Positions 44,731 through 57,774 are shown, numbered from the stretch's first letter. The stretch: 64,000 nucleotides of DNA from Stutzerimonas nosocomialis (GCF_005876855.1 NZ_QLAE01000007.1:62001-126000); one strand, 5' to 3'. Made by a program: numbers and translations. The notes: generated by a model from the sequence alone, not told the origin.

Positions 44731-45525
44731 TCAGCCGAACACGGTCACGGTCTGCCGGCTGAGCGCGACCAGCTCGCCGGCCGGTGTCCACAGGGCCGCG
44801 GCGCAGTGCCCGTAGCCATCGCGGGCGTGTTCGATGATGGCGCGGTAGCGACACCAGTCATGGGTGTCGAGCGCCGGTACCGGCTGCACGAACTCGATGG
44901 TCCAGGTCAGCGAGCTTCCCGGCGCGAAGCTCGTCAAGTGCGGCAGCACCGCTGGAGGCCAGGCATCGACCAGCGCCAGCAGATGCGCCTCGTCGAGCGG
45001 CTCGCGCTCGATCTCGCCGCGCAGGCGCACCCAGCCCCCCATTTCCCGCGAACGGTTACCGCTGAACGGCAGCCCGCCGAGCGCCCAGCGCATCGCCAGG
45101 TGACGGGTGAATTCCGGCCCGCCCGGCACGTAGGGCAGTTCCTGGCACTGGTCGACCGGCAGCAGATCGGGCGCCTCCAGCGCCTCGACCGATACCGCGG
45201 AGGCACGCGAGGCGCCGAAGCTGCCCTGCACCAGCGTCACCACCTGACCATCCTGGGTCGCGCGGCCGAGCACCTGGCTGACGGCCCTGCCTTCACGCAG
45301 CACTTCGGCCTCGAAACGCGTGGGCGTCTCCACCGCCATCGGTCCGACGAAGGTGATGGCCAGCGAACGCACCGGCCGGTCGGCAGGCACCTGGGCCCGC
45401 ATGGCCTCGTACACCAGCGCGGCGGCCAGGCCGCCAAAGCCTGCCCGCCCCTGGCCCCAGGTCGCGGGGATGCGAACCGAGAGCGGGTCCTGGCGCACGG
45501 CGTCGAGAAGTTGGGAAAGCGTCAT
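44731..45525 (-). CDS. Double-hotdog acyl-CoA thioesterase family protein
   Basis: The 264-residue protein belongs to the TesB-like thioesterase superfamily: an N-terminal hotdog domain (QGRAGFGGLAAALVYEAM, then SLAITFVGPMAVE) and a C-terminal one ending with SLTWTIEFVQPVPALDTHDWCRYR. It probably hydrolyses acyl-CoA, but chain-length preference is unknown. It is cytoplasmic. Confidence 0.85.
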   Translation of the reverse strand: MTLSQLLDAVRQDPLSVRIPATWGQGRAGFGGLAAALVYEAMRAQVPADRPVRSLAITFVGPMAVETPTRFEAEVLREGRAVSQVLGRATQDGQVVTLVQGSFGASRASAVSVEALEAPDLLPVDQCQELPYVPGGPEFTRHLAMRWALGGLPFSGNRSREMGGWVRLRGEIEREPLDEAHLLALVDAWPPAVLPHLTSFAPGSSLTWTIEFVQPVPALDTHDWCRYRAIIEHARDGYGHCAAALWTPAGELVALSRQTVTVFG

Positions 45526-45635
45526 TGCAGCCTCGGATACGGGTTATTTCGAGGCGATCTTAGCGGCTGCCCGGCGGGGCGGCGAGCGAGGCGCGCCAAT
45601 GAATGCCCCGGCATCGCGCCGGATGATCGGCAGGC

Positions 45636-47630
45636 TCAGCGAGCCCGCCGCCAGGGCAGCGCGCGGCGCAGGTTTCCCAACGCCCCGGGAAGCTGCTGCG
45701 CGGCCTGCTCGTCACCGGCGTAACGACAGGCCTCGTACAGCGTGCCGATGCTGCGAATCTGGCCGGCCTGCCCGGGCAGCGCCCGTGCGGCTCGCTCGGC
45801 GAACGCCCTCGGCCCTTCGCCGGGCTGGCGGACCAGCCCCTGCCCGGCCAGCATCCGCTCGAAACGCAGGAACTGCCGGCGCAGCGGATCGCGTTCGCGA
45901 CGCCAGGGCTTGAGCAGGAACACCGCCAGCAGGCCGACCAGCGCCGTGCAGGCGCCCACCAGGCCGAGGCCCAGCGTCTGCAGGTCGAAGCTGCCGAACC
46001 AGCGGCGCAGCACGTCCATCTGCTGCTCGCCCTGATAGCCGAGGACCCAGCGCTGCCATCCGTAATTGAGGTTGTCCCAGCCCAGGCGCAGCTCGTTGAG
46101 CCAGCCGATGTCGCGAAACCGCATCAGCGACATCGGCGACTCGTCGAGCACGTGCTCCTCGCCCAGCGCCTGCTCGAGACCGAACTCGATGCGCTCGGGC
46201 GCGACCTGGAAGGTCGGGTCGACGGTGATCCAGCCGCGGCCCTGCACCCAGTATTCGACCCATGCGTGGGCATCGTACTGGCGTACCGCGAGGTAATTGC
46301 CGGCGGGGTTGTATTCGCCGCCCTGATAGCCGGCCACGATGCGCGAGGGAATGCCCGCCGCGCGCAGGAGGAACACCATCGAGCCCGCGTAATGGATGCA
46401 GAAGCCCTGGCGGGTCTGGAACAGGAAGTCATCGACGATATCGGTGCCGACCGGAGGCGGCTGCAGGGTATAGCCGAACGGTTCGCGATTGAAATGGCTC
46501 AGCAACGTCGCGACCACCTGCTCGGGGTTCTGCGCGCTGCGCCGCAACGCCTCGCCCCAGGCGCGGCTGCGCGGGTTGCCCGATTCGGGCAGCTGCAGCG
46601 CCTGGGCGAGCAGATTGTCTGGCAGGGCCTGCGGCTCGCGCAGCGCCTGTGGCCAGGAACGCACCTCGTAGAGCAGGGGCTTGTCGACAGGCATCGCGCG
46701 CTGCAGATGGAAGTCCCCCATCATGCGCGCGTCCCCCGCCTCGAGCTGGGGAACGTCCAGGGCGAACAGCCAGGGACGGCCGCTGGGCTGCATCACCACG
46801 CTGTAGCCCAGCGCCTCTCCCCGGGGCTGCCACTGTGGCGCCTGCGGAAGGTAGGAGGAAAACGCCTGGGACCAGCGCCGGCCATCGAAACGTTCGAAGG
46901 TGACCGCCCGCCAGTAGAGCTGCTCGCGCGGCGGCAACGGCCCCTCGAAGCTGGCCCTGAACGCCAGCGCACCGGAGCGGCTCAACTCGGCGATATCGCC
47001 GGGCGCCATGCTTTCGGACAGCCCGGTCACGCCCTTGTCTGACGGATTGGGCATCGACCACAGCGGGCCGAAGCGCGGGAAGAAGACGAACAGCACCAGC
47101 ATCAGGGGCAGCGCCTGCAGCAACAGGCCTCCGGCCAGGCGTACGGTCGGCCAGGGCGCGGTATGCAGGCGGTTCTGTTGCAGCCCGATCATCGCCGCCA
47201 GCAAGGCGACGATCGGCAGCAGGCTGAACAGTGCGGCGACGATGCTTTCCTCGAACAGGTAGCTGGTCACCACCGCGAAGAACCCGAGCAGGATCAGCAC
47301 CAGCGCATCGCGACGGGTGCGCATCTCCACCAGCTTGAGCACGAAGGCGGCGATCAGCAGCACCACCCCCGCGTCCAGCCCGACCAGGCTGCCCCGCGAG
47401 GCATAGACGCCCGCCCCGGCACCGACCATCAGCGCTAGCTTGGTCACGGCGCTCGGATAAGGCGCCCGCATGCGGAAGATCTGGATGCGCCACAGGCCGC
47501 AGCCCAGCCACAGGCCCACCACCCACAGCGGCAGGTGCGACAGGTGCGGAAGGATCACCAGGACCTGGGCGACCAGCAGCCAGATCAGGCTGTTGCGCGG
47601 GATGCTCCGGGCTGCGGTGACGCCGCTCAT
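45636..47630 (-). CDS. tgpA: TgpA, membrane protein with periplasmic transglutaminase domain
   Basis: The 664-residue protein has six N-terminal membrane helices (DUF3488), a large periplasmic transglutaminase-like domain with Cys in TRQGFCIHYAGSMV, His in YDAHAWVEYW and Asp in ITVDPTFQ, then one membrane helix (about 555-580) and a cytoplasmic tail with DUF4129. P. aeruginosa TgpA is reported to be essential. It is the third gene of the moxR-DUF58-tgpA operon, its ATG overlapping the DUF58 stop by 4 bp. Confidence 0.95.
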   Translation of the reverse strand: MSGVTAARSIPRNSLIWLLVAQVLVILPHLSHLPLWVVGLWLGCGLWRIQIFRMRAPYPSAVTKLALMVGAGAGVYASRGSLVGLDAGVVLLIAAFVLKLVEMRTRRDALVLILLGFFAVVTSYLFEESIVAALFSLLPIVALLAAMIGLQQNRLHTAPWPTVRLAGGLLLQALPLMLVLFVFFPRFGPLWSMPNPSDKGVTGLSESMAPGDIAELSRSGALAFRASFEGPLPPREQLYWRAVTFERFDGRRWSQAFSSYLPQAPQWQPRGEALGYSVVMQPSGRPWLFALDVPQLEAGDARMMGDFHLQRAMPVDKPLLYEVRSWPQALREPQALPDNLLAQALQLPESGNPRSRAWGEALRRSAQNPEQVVATLLSHFNREPFGYTLQPPPVGTDIVDDFLFQTRQGFCIHYAGSMVFLLRAAGIPSRIVAGYQGGEYNPAGNYLAVRQYDAHAWVEYWVQGRGWITVDPTFQVAPERIEFGLEQALGEEHVLDESPMSLMRFRDIGWLNELRLGWDNLNYGWQRWVLGYQGEQQMDVLRRWFGSFDLQTLGLGLVGACTALVGLLAVFLLKPWRRERDPLRRQFLRFERMLAGQGLVRQPGEGPRAFAERAARALPGQAGQIRSIGTLYEACRYAGDEQAAQQLPGALGNLRRALPWRRAR

Positions 47631-48595
47631 GGCGAGGCCTGCGGGGTGGCGGAGTCGCCGAACAGCGCCAGCGCCCGCAGGCACTGATCGCGATGCGCCT
47701 GGTCATCGCCCGGGCCGATCACCTGCGCCCCGAGCTTGAGCAGGAAGGGCTGGTGGCGATCGGTCAGCTCCAGCACGGCATGGCAGAGCAGCGACAGGCG
47801 CGTTTCCATATCGGCATCCAGCGCGTCGAGATCGAGCAGCAGGTCGCGCCCGACCAGCGCCGCGAAATCCTTGACCAGCATGCCCTGCCCCCGCGAATAA
47901 GCCTTCCAGTGCAGGCGGCGGCGCGACTCACCCGGCTGCCAGGGCTTGAGCCCCTGGTAATCGTCCGCACCGGCGCCCTGCGCGCGGACGCCCTCGTCCT
48001 CGCTGTCGTCGCTCCCCACGCCCCAGGGCAGCTCCCCTTCGAGCGGACGCGGGTAGACCAGCGCGGCGAGTTCCAGGTCGACCCAGCTCCAGGCCACCAG
48101 GATGCCCAGCGGAAAGCGACTCTCCACCCGCAGCCGGCCCGGCCTGAGCCAGCCCCGGCGCTGCGCCGGCACGGCCAGTTCCACCTCGCTGATGCCCTTG
48201 GCGGGCACGTCGAGCAGCTGCAGGCCGCTTTCCTTCCAGCCCAGCGCCACGGCCTGGTAGGCCGGGCCGCGGCTCTCCAGGCGCACCTTCAGACGCGCCT
48301 GCTCGCCGACGAACACCGGCGCCGCGCCGCCGGCCTGCAGCACCAGCCCGGCGAGGTTGCGCCAGGTATGCAGGATGGTCACGAGGAAAACCGATCCGAG
48401 CAGGAAGGTCGCCCCATAGGCCAGGCTGTTCTGGTAATTGATCGCGGCCAGCAGCATCAGCAGCAGCGCCACGCCAAAGGCGATGCCCACGGCAGTGGGC
48501 AGGATGAAGATGCGGCGCTGGTCCAGACGTACGCTGGCCGCCGGAGGGATGCGCTTGTCCTGCCAGCGGGCGGCCAATCCGCGCAGTCGATTCAT
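47627..48595 (-). CDS. DUF58 membrane-anchored protein
   Basis: The 322-residue protein has two close N-terminal membrane helices (about 29-75), a beta-rich middle and the DUF58/vWA-like region DDYQGLKPWQPGESRRRLHWKAYSRG. Proteins of this type work with MoxR ATPases as adaptors in membrane or envelope maintenance. It lies 22 bp after moxR and overlaps tgpA by ATGA. Confidence 0.92.
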   Translation of the reverse strand: MNRLRGLAARWQDKRIPPAASVRLDQRRIFILPTAVGIAFGVALLLMLLAAINYQNSLAYGATFLLGSVFLVTILHTWRNLAGLVLQAGGAAPVFVGEQARLKVRLESRGPAYQAVALGWKESGLQLLDVPAKGISEVELAVPAQRRGWLRPGRLRVESRFPLGILVAWSWVDLELAALVYPRPLEGELPWGVGSDDSEDEGVRAQGAGADDYQGLKPWQPGESRRRLHWKAYSRGQGMLVKDFAALVGRDLLLDLDALDADMETRLSLLCHAVLELTDRHQPFLLKLGAQVIGPGDDQAHRDQCLRALALFGDSATPQASP

Positions 48596-48617
48596 GCCAC
48601 GCAACCGACAGCCGCGC

Positions 48618-49535
48618 TCACAGCGCTGGCACCTCGCGCAGCAGCCACTGCACCAGCGCACCGCCGCCATGCCCGGTCGGGTCGGCGCGTTCGCGCAGGC
48701 GATGACCCACCACGGCCGGCAGCACTGCCTGCACGTCTTCGGGAATCACATAATCGCGTTCGTCGAGATAGGCCCAGGCCCGGGCCGCCGCGAGCAATGC
48801 CAGGCTGCCACGGGGCGACAGGCCCCAGGCGAACTGCGGCTGGGTGCGCGTGGCTTCGGCGATACGCAGCACGTAATCGGCCAGCGCATCGCTGACCCGC
48901 ACCGTCGCCACCGTCTGCTGCACGGCCGCGAGGCCCGCGTGATCGAAAATGGACTCCAGGCGCGGCAGCAGGTCGCGACGGGCCTCGCCCAGCAGCAGCG
49001 CCTTTTCCGCGGCCTTGGCCGGATAGCCCAGCGACAGGCGCATGAGGAAGCGGTCGAGCTGCGACTCGGGCAAGGTGAAGGTGCCGCCCGAGCTGACCGG
49101 GTTCTGCGTGGCGATGACGAAGAACGGTTCGGGCAACGGCCGGGTCGCGCCCTCGATGGTCACCTGCCCCTCCTCCATCGCCTCGAGCAGTGCACTCTGG
49201 CTTTTGGGCGTGGCCCGGTTGATTTCGTCGGCCAGCACCAGCTCGGCGAAGATCGGCCCGGGGTGGAACACGAAGCGGCTGGTTTCCTTGTCGAACACCG
49301 AGGTACCGAGGATGTCGCCGGGCAGCAGATCGGAGGTGAACTGGATGCGCTGGAAGCTCAGCCCCATCACCCGTGCCAGCGCATGGCTGAGGGTGGTCTT
49401 GCCCATGCCGGGCAGGTCTTCGAGCAGCAGATGCCCCCGCGCCAGCAGGCAGGCCAACGCCAGCCGCACCTGTGCATCCTTGCCCAGCAATACCGCATTG
49501 ATCGCGTGCAGACAGGCATCCAGTTGACCGCGCAT
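48618..49535 (-). CDS. MoxR-family AAA+ ATPase
   Basis: The 305-residue ATPase carries Walker A LEDLPGMGKTT (about 39-49), Walker B AELVLADEINRA, sensor 1 VIATQNP and arginine-finger region ESQLDRF, the standard MoxR set. MoxR proteins act as chaperones that mature or remodel envelope complexes with DUF58 partners. The start MRGQLDACL follows GAGGAGAG. It is first in the operon with DUF58 and tgpA. Confidence 0.94.
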   Translation of the reverse strand: MRGQLDACLHAINAVLLGKDAQVRLALACLLARGHLLLEDLPGMGKTTLSHALARVMGLSFQRIQFTSDLLPGDILGTSVFDKETSRFVFHPGPIFAELVLADEINRATPKSQSALLEAMEEGQVTIEGATRPLPEPFFVIATQNPVSSGGTFTLPESQLDRFLMRLSLGYPAKAAEKALLLGEARRDLLPRLESIFDHAGLAAVQQTVATVRVSDALADYVLRIAEATRTQPQFAWGLSPRGSLALLAAARAWAYLDERDYVIPEDVQAVLPAVVGHRLRERADPTGHGGGALVQWLLREVPAL

Positions 49536-49705
49536 ACCGCTCTCCTCTGTTGAACCCGCGATGCTATAGACCGCCGGTTGCCAGGCAAAGCGCCAGCAAC
49601 CTTTGGTAACCAGAGTTGTGACCCGAACCTTGATCCAGGCCGGTACCGGCTCGTCCGTCACCCTCTAGGCTGTCTGCAAGGCATTCATCGCAATCAGGAG
49701 GACTC

Positions 49706-52390
<2,685 letters not shown>

Positions 52391-52393
52391 GGC

Positions 52394-53002
52394 TCAGTCG
52401 GGGCGCTTCATGTCGAAGCGCTCGCGGGTAAGGCTGTAGCTGCTGCCACCGAGCCGGCCGAGCAGATCGAGCCGGCCCGGGTCGATCCGCCCTCGCTCAT
52501 CGAGCACGCGGTCGTCGACATGGGCCAGCAGCACCTGCGCGAAGATCAGGTGGCAATTGGGCTGCCCCGGCGGGTACGGCATGACCTGGGCCGCCCGGCA
52601 TTCGAAGGCGACCGCAGCGCCTGCCACCCGTGGCGGGCGAACCTGCGAGGACGCTTCGCTGGCAATCGCGCAGTGCTCGAACTCGCTGACGCCCTGCCCC
52701 AGGGTCGCCGCGCTGGCGTTCATCGCCTCGGCATGCCCGGCACTGACCAACTGAATCACCAGCTCGCCGGTCTCCATGACGTTGCGCGCGGTGTCCTTGA
52801 GTTCACCGTCGCCACGCAGGCCGACGTTGACCATGAGCGTCGGCGGCTCGTCGCTGATGACCTGAAAGAAACTGAAAGGCGCAAGGTTGCTGATCCCGGC
52901 CGCCGAACAGGTCGACACCCAGGCGATGGGCCGGGGGGTGACGGTCGAGGCGAGCCAGCGGTAGGCCTCGAGCGGGCTCAGCGCGGAAAAGTCGAGTTGC
53001 AT
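52394..53002 (-). CDS. Flavin reductase-like FMN-binding protein
   Basis: This 202-residue split-barrel protein is of the flavin reductase family: TVTPRPIAWVSTCSAAGISNLAPFSFFQVIS near the N-terminus is the usual FMN-binding stretch. It may supply reduced flavin to a monooxygenase or modify small aromatics. No partner enzyme is adjacent, so the substrate is unknown. Confidence 0.88.
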   Translation of the reverse strand: MQLDFSALSPLEAYRWLASTVTPRPIAWVSTCSAAGISNLAPFSFFQVISDEPPTLMVNVGLRGDGELKDTARNVMETGELVIQLVSAGHAEAMNASAATLGQGVSEFEHCAIASEASSQVRPPRVAGAAVAFECRAAQVMPYPPGQPNCHLIFAQVLLAHVDDRVLDERGRIDPGRLDLLGRLGGSSYSLTRERFDMKRPD

Positions 53003-53016
53003 GGAAACTCCGGGAG

Positions 53017-53035
53017 GCCGGGCGGCGAGCCCGGC
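53017..53035. repeat. GC-rich 7-bp stem-loop
   Basis: GCCGGGC and its complement flank a 5-base loop in the gap after the small lipoprotein gene. It has no T run, so termination is uncertain. Confidence 0.4.
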
Positions 53036-53083
53036 GAATGACGCGGCCCGGCAGGACGCCGGGCGAAAGCGCTGTCGGCCCGA

Positions 53084-53362
53084 TCAGCGACCGGCGCGCG
53101 ACTCGCGGATGTAGAAGCGTGCCTTCTCGGCCTTTTCGCTACAGCCACGGAAGGCTTCGAACTGCTGCTGGGTCTTGGCGCCGGTCAGCAACGCCAGGGC
53201 CTTGGAATAGCTGACGGTGCCGGCGAAACCTTCGGCCTCGGCCAGGTCCAGCTCCGCCCAGGCGGCGCTCAGCTGGCTGGCGCAGGCGTCGCGGTAGGCG
53301 GTCTTGCCGGCGCAACCGGTCAGAGCCAGCAGGATGAACGACAAAGCGATGCAGCCTTTCAT
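53084..53362 (-). CDS. Small lipoprotein coupled to mnmH
   Basis: The 92-residue precursor has lipobox LTGC (Cys17) with Ala at +2, so outer membrane sorting is likely. The mature part is helical, Ala/Glu rich, with two further cysteines (DACASQ, RGCSEK) that may form a disulfide. Its ATG overlaps the mnmH stop by 4 bp, making it the third gene of a selD-mnmH unit. Why a lipoprotein is coupled to tRNA selenation is unclear. No known family recognised. Confidence 0.8.
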   Translation of the reverse strand: MKGCIALSFILLALTGCAGKTAYRDACASQLSAAWAELDLAEAEGFAGTVSYSKALALLTGAKTQQQFEAFRGCSEKAEKARFYIRESRAGR

Positions 53363-54489
53363 ATGAGTTTCCTCTCGTTGTTATCCATGATCTGTTGTCC
53401 GGCGCGCTCGCGCAGGTACTGGACCACCGCTTCCTGCTCCCCGGCGAACTCGATCCGCTGCGCCTTGCTCTCGCGCTGGAAGGCGTACATCGGGTCGTAG
53501 TACTCGCGCAGCAGCCCCTCGATCCAGCCACGGTGCAGGTCGACCTCGCCGGTGCGCGACTGCACGGCCAGCGCCTGGTCCATCAGCATCGCCAGGCGCT
53601 GGTAACGTTCGCCCCCGAGGCGCTTGTGGATGTTGGACAGGCTTTCCTGCAGCCGCACGGCAAAGGCCGCGAAGCCCTCGGCACCGTGCTCGTCGATGAA
53701 CTCGGCGCACAGGTCGATCACGTAGTCCTTGAGGATGCGCTCCACGCGCCCCTCGAAGCTGTCTTCGAGCCAGACCACCGGGTAATGCTGCATGCCCTGG
53801 AACAGCGGCAGCGGAATCGAACAGCGTCCGACCAGACGTGCCTCGTCCTCCATCACGAACTGGCTGTGACCGGCGGCCCGCAGCCGGAGCAGGGTTATGG
53901 ACAGCGCGTTTTCGAAGTCGATCTGCGAGGGCTGCGGCGTGGCCCGCTTGCCGAAGCTCGACCCCCGGTGATTGGCCAGCCCTTCGAGGTCCAGGCCGTT
54001 GGCCAGCTGGGCGATGACCTCGGTCTTGCCGGTACCGGTGAGCCCGCCCACGAGCAGGAACCGGCATTCGGCCAGGGCACTGTCGAGGGTCTCCATGAGA
54101 AAGGAGCGCATCGCCTTGTAGCCGCCGACGACGCGCGGATACTCAATTCCCGCCTCATCCCGCAGCCACTGCTGCACCAGCTGCGAACGCAGGCCGCCGC
54201 GAAAACAGTACAGATAGCCATCGGGATGGGCCCGGGCGAAGTCGGCCCAGCCCTGGATGCGCTCGGCCTTGGTCTTGCCGCAAACCAGCTTGTGGCCCAG
54301 CTCGATGGCGGCCTGCTGGCCGTGCTGCTTGTAGCAGGTGCCGACCTTCTGCCGCTCGATGTCGGTCATCAGGGGCAGGTTGACCGCCCCAGGAAACGCC
54401 CCTTTGGCGAACTCGACAGGGGCGCGGGCATCGACCAGCGGCGCTCCGTCGAGAAACAGCTGGCGGAAATCGCTGATGTCAGCCCGCAT
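53359..54489 (-). CDS. mnmH: tRNA 2-selenouridine synthase
   Basis: MnmH (SelU/YbbB) replaces sulfur in wobble 2-thiouridine with selenium, using selenophosphate from SelD. The 376-residue protein has an N-terminal rhodanese domain with the active-site loop YCFRGGLRS (Cys95) and a P-loop GLTGTGKT (residues 149-156). Its ATG overlaps the selD stop by one base (TGATG), which fits a shared pathway. The start is set by coupling and by [12 protein letters not shown]. Confidence 0.95.
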   Translation of the reverse strand: MRADISDFRQLFLDGAPLVDARAPVEFAKGAFPGAVNLPLMTDIERQKVGTCYKQHGQQAAIELGHKLVCGKTKAERIQGWADFARAHPDGYLYCFRGGLRSQLVQQWLRDEAGIEYPRVVGGYKAMRSFLMETLDSALAECRFLLVGGLTGTGKTEVIAQLANGLDLEGLANHRGSSFGKRATPQPSQIDFENALSITLLRLRAAGHSQFVMEDEARLVGRCSIPLPLFQGMQHYPVVWLEDSFEGRVERILKDYVIDLCAEFIDEHGAEGFAAFAVRLQESLSNIHKRLGGERYQRLAMLMDQALAVQSRTGEVDLHRGWIEGLLREYYDPMYAFQRESKAQRIEFAGEQEAVVQYLRERAGQQIMDNNERKLI

Positions 54490-55523
54490 CAAAGAACCTC
54501 GACCGCATGCTGTCGTGCCTCGACCAGCTGCCCGATCGCCTCGAGCTGCAACCCCAGCCGCGAGGCCATGGCGAGAAACTCGGCCTCGCCTTCCGGGCTC
54601 ACCGCCACCAGCAGTCCCCCGCTGGTCTGCGGGTCGCAGAGCAGGTGCTGACGGTCCTCGGCGAGCGGCGCGATGCGGGCGCCATAGCTTTCGAAGTTGC
54701 GGCCCGTGCCACCCGGCACGCAGCCCTGCTCCAGGTAGTACTCGACACCCGGCAGGCGCGGCACGCGATCGAACAGCAGCTCGGCGGTCAGGCCACTGCC
54801 GTCCGCCATTTCCACCAGGTGGCCGAGCAGCCCGAAGCCGGTCACGTCGGTCATCGCCTTGACGCCGGCGAGCTTGCCGAAATGGGCGCCGGGCGTATTG
54901 AGGGTGCACATCCAGTCCCGCGCCAGACCGATGTCCTGCTCGCGCAGCTTCGCCTTCTTTTCGGCCGTGGTGAGGATGCCGATGCCCAGGGGCTTGGTGA
55001 GGTACAGCTTGCAGCCGGCGGTGGCGGTGTCGTTGCGCTTCATCTGCGCCTTGCTGACCAGCCCGGTGACCGCGAGCCCGAAGATGGGCTCAGGCGCATC
55101 GATCGAATGCCCGCCCGCCAAGGGAATGCCGGCCTCGTCGCAGACGGCGCGCCCGCCCCGGATCACCTCCCGGGCGATCTCGGGGGACAGCAGGTTGACC
55201 GGCCAGCCGAGGATCGCGATGGCCATCAAGGGCTCGCCGCCCATGGCGTAGATGTCGCTGATCGCGTTGGTCGCGGCGATGCGGCCGAAATCGTAGGGGT
55301 CGTCGACGATCGGCATGAAGAAATCGGTGGTCGAGACCACGCCGCGCTCCTCGTCGATGCCGTACACCGCGGCGTCGTCGCGGGAGGCGTTGCCCACCCA
55401 CAGGCGTGGGTCGAGGTTCTGCGCGCCACTGCCGGCGAGGATCACGTCCAGCACCTTGGGCGAAATCTTGCAGCCGCAGCCGGCACCGTGGCTGTATTGG
55501 GTCAGGCGGATCGGTTCGCTCAT
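54489..55523 (-). CDS. selD: Selenide, water dikinase (selenophosphate synthase)
   Basis: SelD makes selenophosphate from selenide and ATP. The 344-residue enzyme starts [19 protein letters not shown]. The catalytic residue position is Cys16 (not selenocysteine), with Lys19. The nucleotide and metal regions DDAAVY and [16 protein letters not shown] are intact. Within this window the only user of selenophosphate is MnmH. No selA, selB or selC was seen. Confidence 0.96.
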   Translation of the reverse strand: MSEPIRLTQYSHGAGCGCKISPKVLDVILAGSGAQNLDPRLWVGNASRDDAAVYGIDEERGVVSTTDFFMPIVDDPYDFGRIAATNAISDIYAMGGEPLMAIAILGWPVNLLSPEIAREVIRGGRAVCDEAGIPLAGGHSIDAPEPIFGLAVTGLVSKAQMKRNDTATAGCKLYLTKPLGIGILTTAEKKAKLREQDIGLARDWMCTLNTPGAHFGKLAGVKAMTDVTGFGLLGHLVEMADGSGLTAELLFDRVPRLPGVEYYLEQGCVPGGTGRNFESYGARIAPLAEDRQHLLCDPQTSGGLLVAVSPEGEAEFLAMASRLGLQLEAIGQLVEARQHAVEVL

Positions 55524-55692
55524 GGCACTTCTCGTAACGGTCGCTGAACGGGGCGCGAATTGTAGCAAAAAGGCGTGCCGCGCGACCCGATGGCCAGGGC
55601 GCGCGCCCGGCATCGCGGGCGCTTCCGGCGACAGGGTTGCGGGCACCTCGATGAAGTCCGAAGCTATCGCCCCTTGGACAGGGAGAAATGGC

Positions 55693-56694
55693 ATGAGCAA
55701 ACGGGTCGCACTGGTTCTGGGTTCGGGTGGCGCACGGGGGTATGCGCACATCGGCGTGATCGAGGAAATCGAGGCGCGCGGCTACGAGATCGGCTGCATC
55801 GCCGGCTGTTCGATGGGCGCCGTGGTCGGCGGGATACAGGCGGCAGGCCGCCTGGCGGACTACCGCGACTGGATCGAGAGCCTCGATTACCTGGACGTCC
55901 TGCGCCTGCTGGACCTGAGCTTCAGCCTGGGCGCGATCCGTGGCGAAAGGGTCTTCGGCCGGATCCGCGAGATCGTCGGCGAGATCGATATCCAGGACCT
56001 GCCGATCCCCTACACCGCGGTGGCCACCGACCTCACCCACCAGCAGGAGATCTGGTTCCAGGAGGGCTGCCTGCACCAGGCCATGCGCGCCTCCGCGGCG
56101 ATCCCGAGCCTGTTCACCCCGGTCCTGCAGGGCAATCGCATGCTGGTCGACGGCGGCCTGCTCAATCCCCTGCCGATCGTGCCGGTGGTGTCGAGCCACT
56201 GCGACCTGATCATCGCGGTGAACCTCAACGGCAACAACCACGCCCAGTATCCGTTGCCGGAAATCGAGCGGCCCGGGCGGTTCGACATGATGGTCAGCTC
56301 GCTGACGGCGCACATCCCGTTCCGCCGCAAGAGCGATGTGAATCCGCTGAGCCTGGAACACGATGTGGCCGTGGCGGCCGAAGGCACGGACGACAGCCAG
56401 CCGGCCGCCGCGCCCACGGCCGAAGGCGCGCCCAAGTCGGCCGAAGGGTCGAGGGTGGCCGACGTGACCGGCCCGGCGTCGATGCTGGACCTGATCAACC
56501 AGAGTTTCGAGGTGATGCAGACGTCGCTCTCGCAGTACAAGGTCGCCGGCTATCCGCCCAACGTACTGATCAACATCCCCAAGCGCGCCTGCAAGTTCTA
56601 CGAGTTCTACAAGGCGCCAGAGCTCATCCAGCTGGGGCGGCTGGTGGCCAGCGACGCCCTGGACGACTACGAGCGGTCCCACGGCCCCCGCTGA
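55693..56694 (+). CDS. Patatin-like phospholipase (RssA-like)
   Basis: The 333-residue protein has the oxyanion loop [10 protein letters not shown] (residues 10-19), nucleophile Ser40 in GCSMG, and the catalytic Asp in [11 protein letters not shown] low-complexity Ala/Glu/Gly segment (about 230-258) interrupts the C-terminal part. Patatin-like enzymes release fatty acids from phospholipids. The substrate here is not known. GGAGAAATGGC precedes the ATG. It is divergent from selD. Confidence 0.9.
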   Translation: MSKRVALVLGSGGARGYAHIGVIEEIEARGYEIGCIAGCSMGAVVGGIQAAGRLADYRDWIESLDYLDVLRLLDLSFSLGAIRGERVFGRIREIVGEIDIQDLPIPYTAVATDLTHQQEIWFQEGCLHQAMRASAAIPSLFTPVLQGNRMLVDGGLLNPLPIVPVVSSHCDLIIAVNLNGNNHAQYPLPEIERPGRFDMMVSSLTAHIPFRRKSDVNPLSLEHDVAVAAEGTDDSQPAAAPTAEGAPKSAEGSRVADVTGPASMLDLINQSFEVMQTSLSQYKVAGYPPNVLINIPKRACKFYEFYKAPELIQLGRLVASDALDDYERSHGPR

Positions 56695-56709
56695 GGCGGC
56701 ACGCTGGGC

Positions 56710-57774
56710 TCAGGCGTGCGGGTCCTGCGCGGGCGGCACGCCGGTTTCCTTGGTCACCCAGTCGGTCAGCAGGCTGTAGGCCACGGCCAGCAGGGTCGGG
56801 CCGAGGAACAGCCCCATGAAGCCGAAGGCCAGAAGGCCGCCGAACACGCCCAGCAGCACCACCACCAGCGGCAGGTTGCCGCCGCGGCTGATCAGGTACG
56901 GGCGCAGCACGTTGTCCACCCCGCTGACCACGAACATGCCCCACACACCGAGGAAGATCGCCATGCCGTAGTTGCCCTGCCAGGCGAGCCAGGCCGTGGC
57001 CGGAATCCACACCAGCGGCGGCCCCATGGGAATCATGCTCAGCAGGAAGGTCAGCAGCCCGAGCACCAGCGCACCCGGCACACCGGCGATGAGAAAGCCG
57101 ATGAAGGCCAGCAGGCCCTGGGCGGCGGCCGTGCCGATCACGCCATTGACCACCCGCTGCACCGTGCCGGCCACCAGCTCGAGGTAATGATCGGCACGCG
57201 GACCGATCAGGCGCAGCAGCAGGCTGTGCACGAACGCCGCCAGGCGTGGCCCGTCGCGGTAGAAGAAGAACACCAGCACCAGGCTCAGCGCGAGCTCCAG
57301 GACACCGCCACCGATGCGTGCGCTGCGCACCAGCAGCCAGTTACCGACCTGGCCGATGTAGGGACGCAGGCTGTCGAACAGCGCGGTGCCCTGCTCGTCG
57401 ATGGTTTCCCAGAGTTCGGCCAGATACGACCCAACCAGCGGCAGGTTGCCGAGCCACTCCGGCGGGGGCGGCAGGCCTTCGACCTGCAGGTCGCGAACCA
57501 GGGCGTTGGCATCGCGAATGTGGTCGGCGACGTTGAACCCCAGCCAGACCAGCGGGACCGCGACCAGCACCATCCAGCCAAGCGTGAGCAGACCGGCGGC
57601 CAGCGTCTGATTGCCGCGCAGCGAGCGGCTCAGCAAGCGCATCAGCGGCCAGCTGGCGAAAGCCAGGACCGCCGCCCAGAACAGGGCGGAAACGAAGGGC
57701 GCGAGTACCCAGAGACAGGCACCCAGCAAGGCCAGGAGCAGGATCTGCACCAGTAGGCGGTCGTTGTTGAGCAT
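56710..57774 (-). CDS. AI-2E/PerM-family membrane transporter (YdiK-like)
   Basis: The 354-residue inner membrane protein has about eight helices and the typical AI-2 exporter family pattern: paired N-terminal helices, a soluble stretch (about 70-140), and FLLSMIPMGPPLVWIPATAWLAW near residue 250. Members export the AI-2 signal or exchange Na+/H+, so the name does not fix the substrate. Its stop lies 15 bp from the patatin stop. Confidence 0.88.
   Translation of the reverse strand: MLNNDRLLVQILLLALLGACLWVLAPFVSALFWAAVLAFASWPLMRLLSRSLRGNQTLAAGLLTLGWMVLVAVPLVWLGFNVADHIRDANALVRDLQVEGLPPPPEWLGNLPLVGSYLAELWETIDEQGTALFDSLRPYIGQVGNWLLVRSARIGGGVLELALSLVLVFFFYRDGPRLAAFVHSLLLRLIGPRADHYLELVAGTVQRVVNGVIGTAAAQGLLAFIGFLIAGVPGALVLGLLTFLLSMIPMGPPLVWIPATAWLAWQGNYGMAIFLGVWGMFVVSGVDNVLRPYLISRGGNLPLVVVLLGVFGGLLAFGFMGLFLGPTLLAVAYSLLTDWVTKETGVPPAQDPHA

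Noticed and set aside
52394-53002. Assigning the flavin reductase to a specific monooxygenase system
   Set aside because: No monooxygenase gene is adjacent, so a partner would be guesswork.
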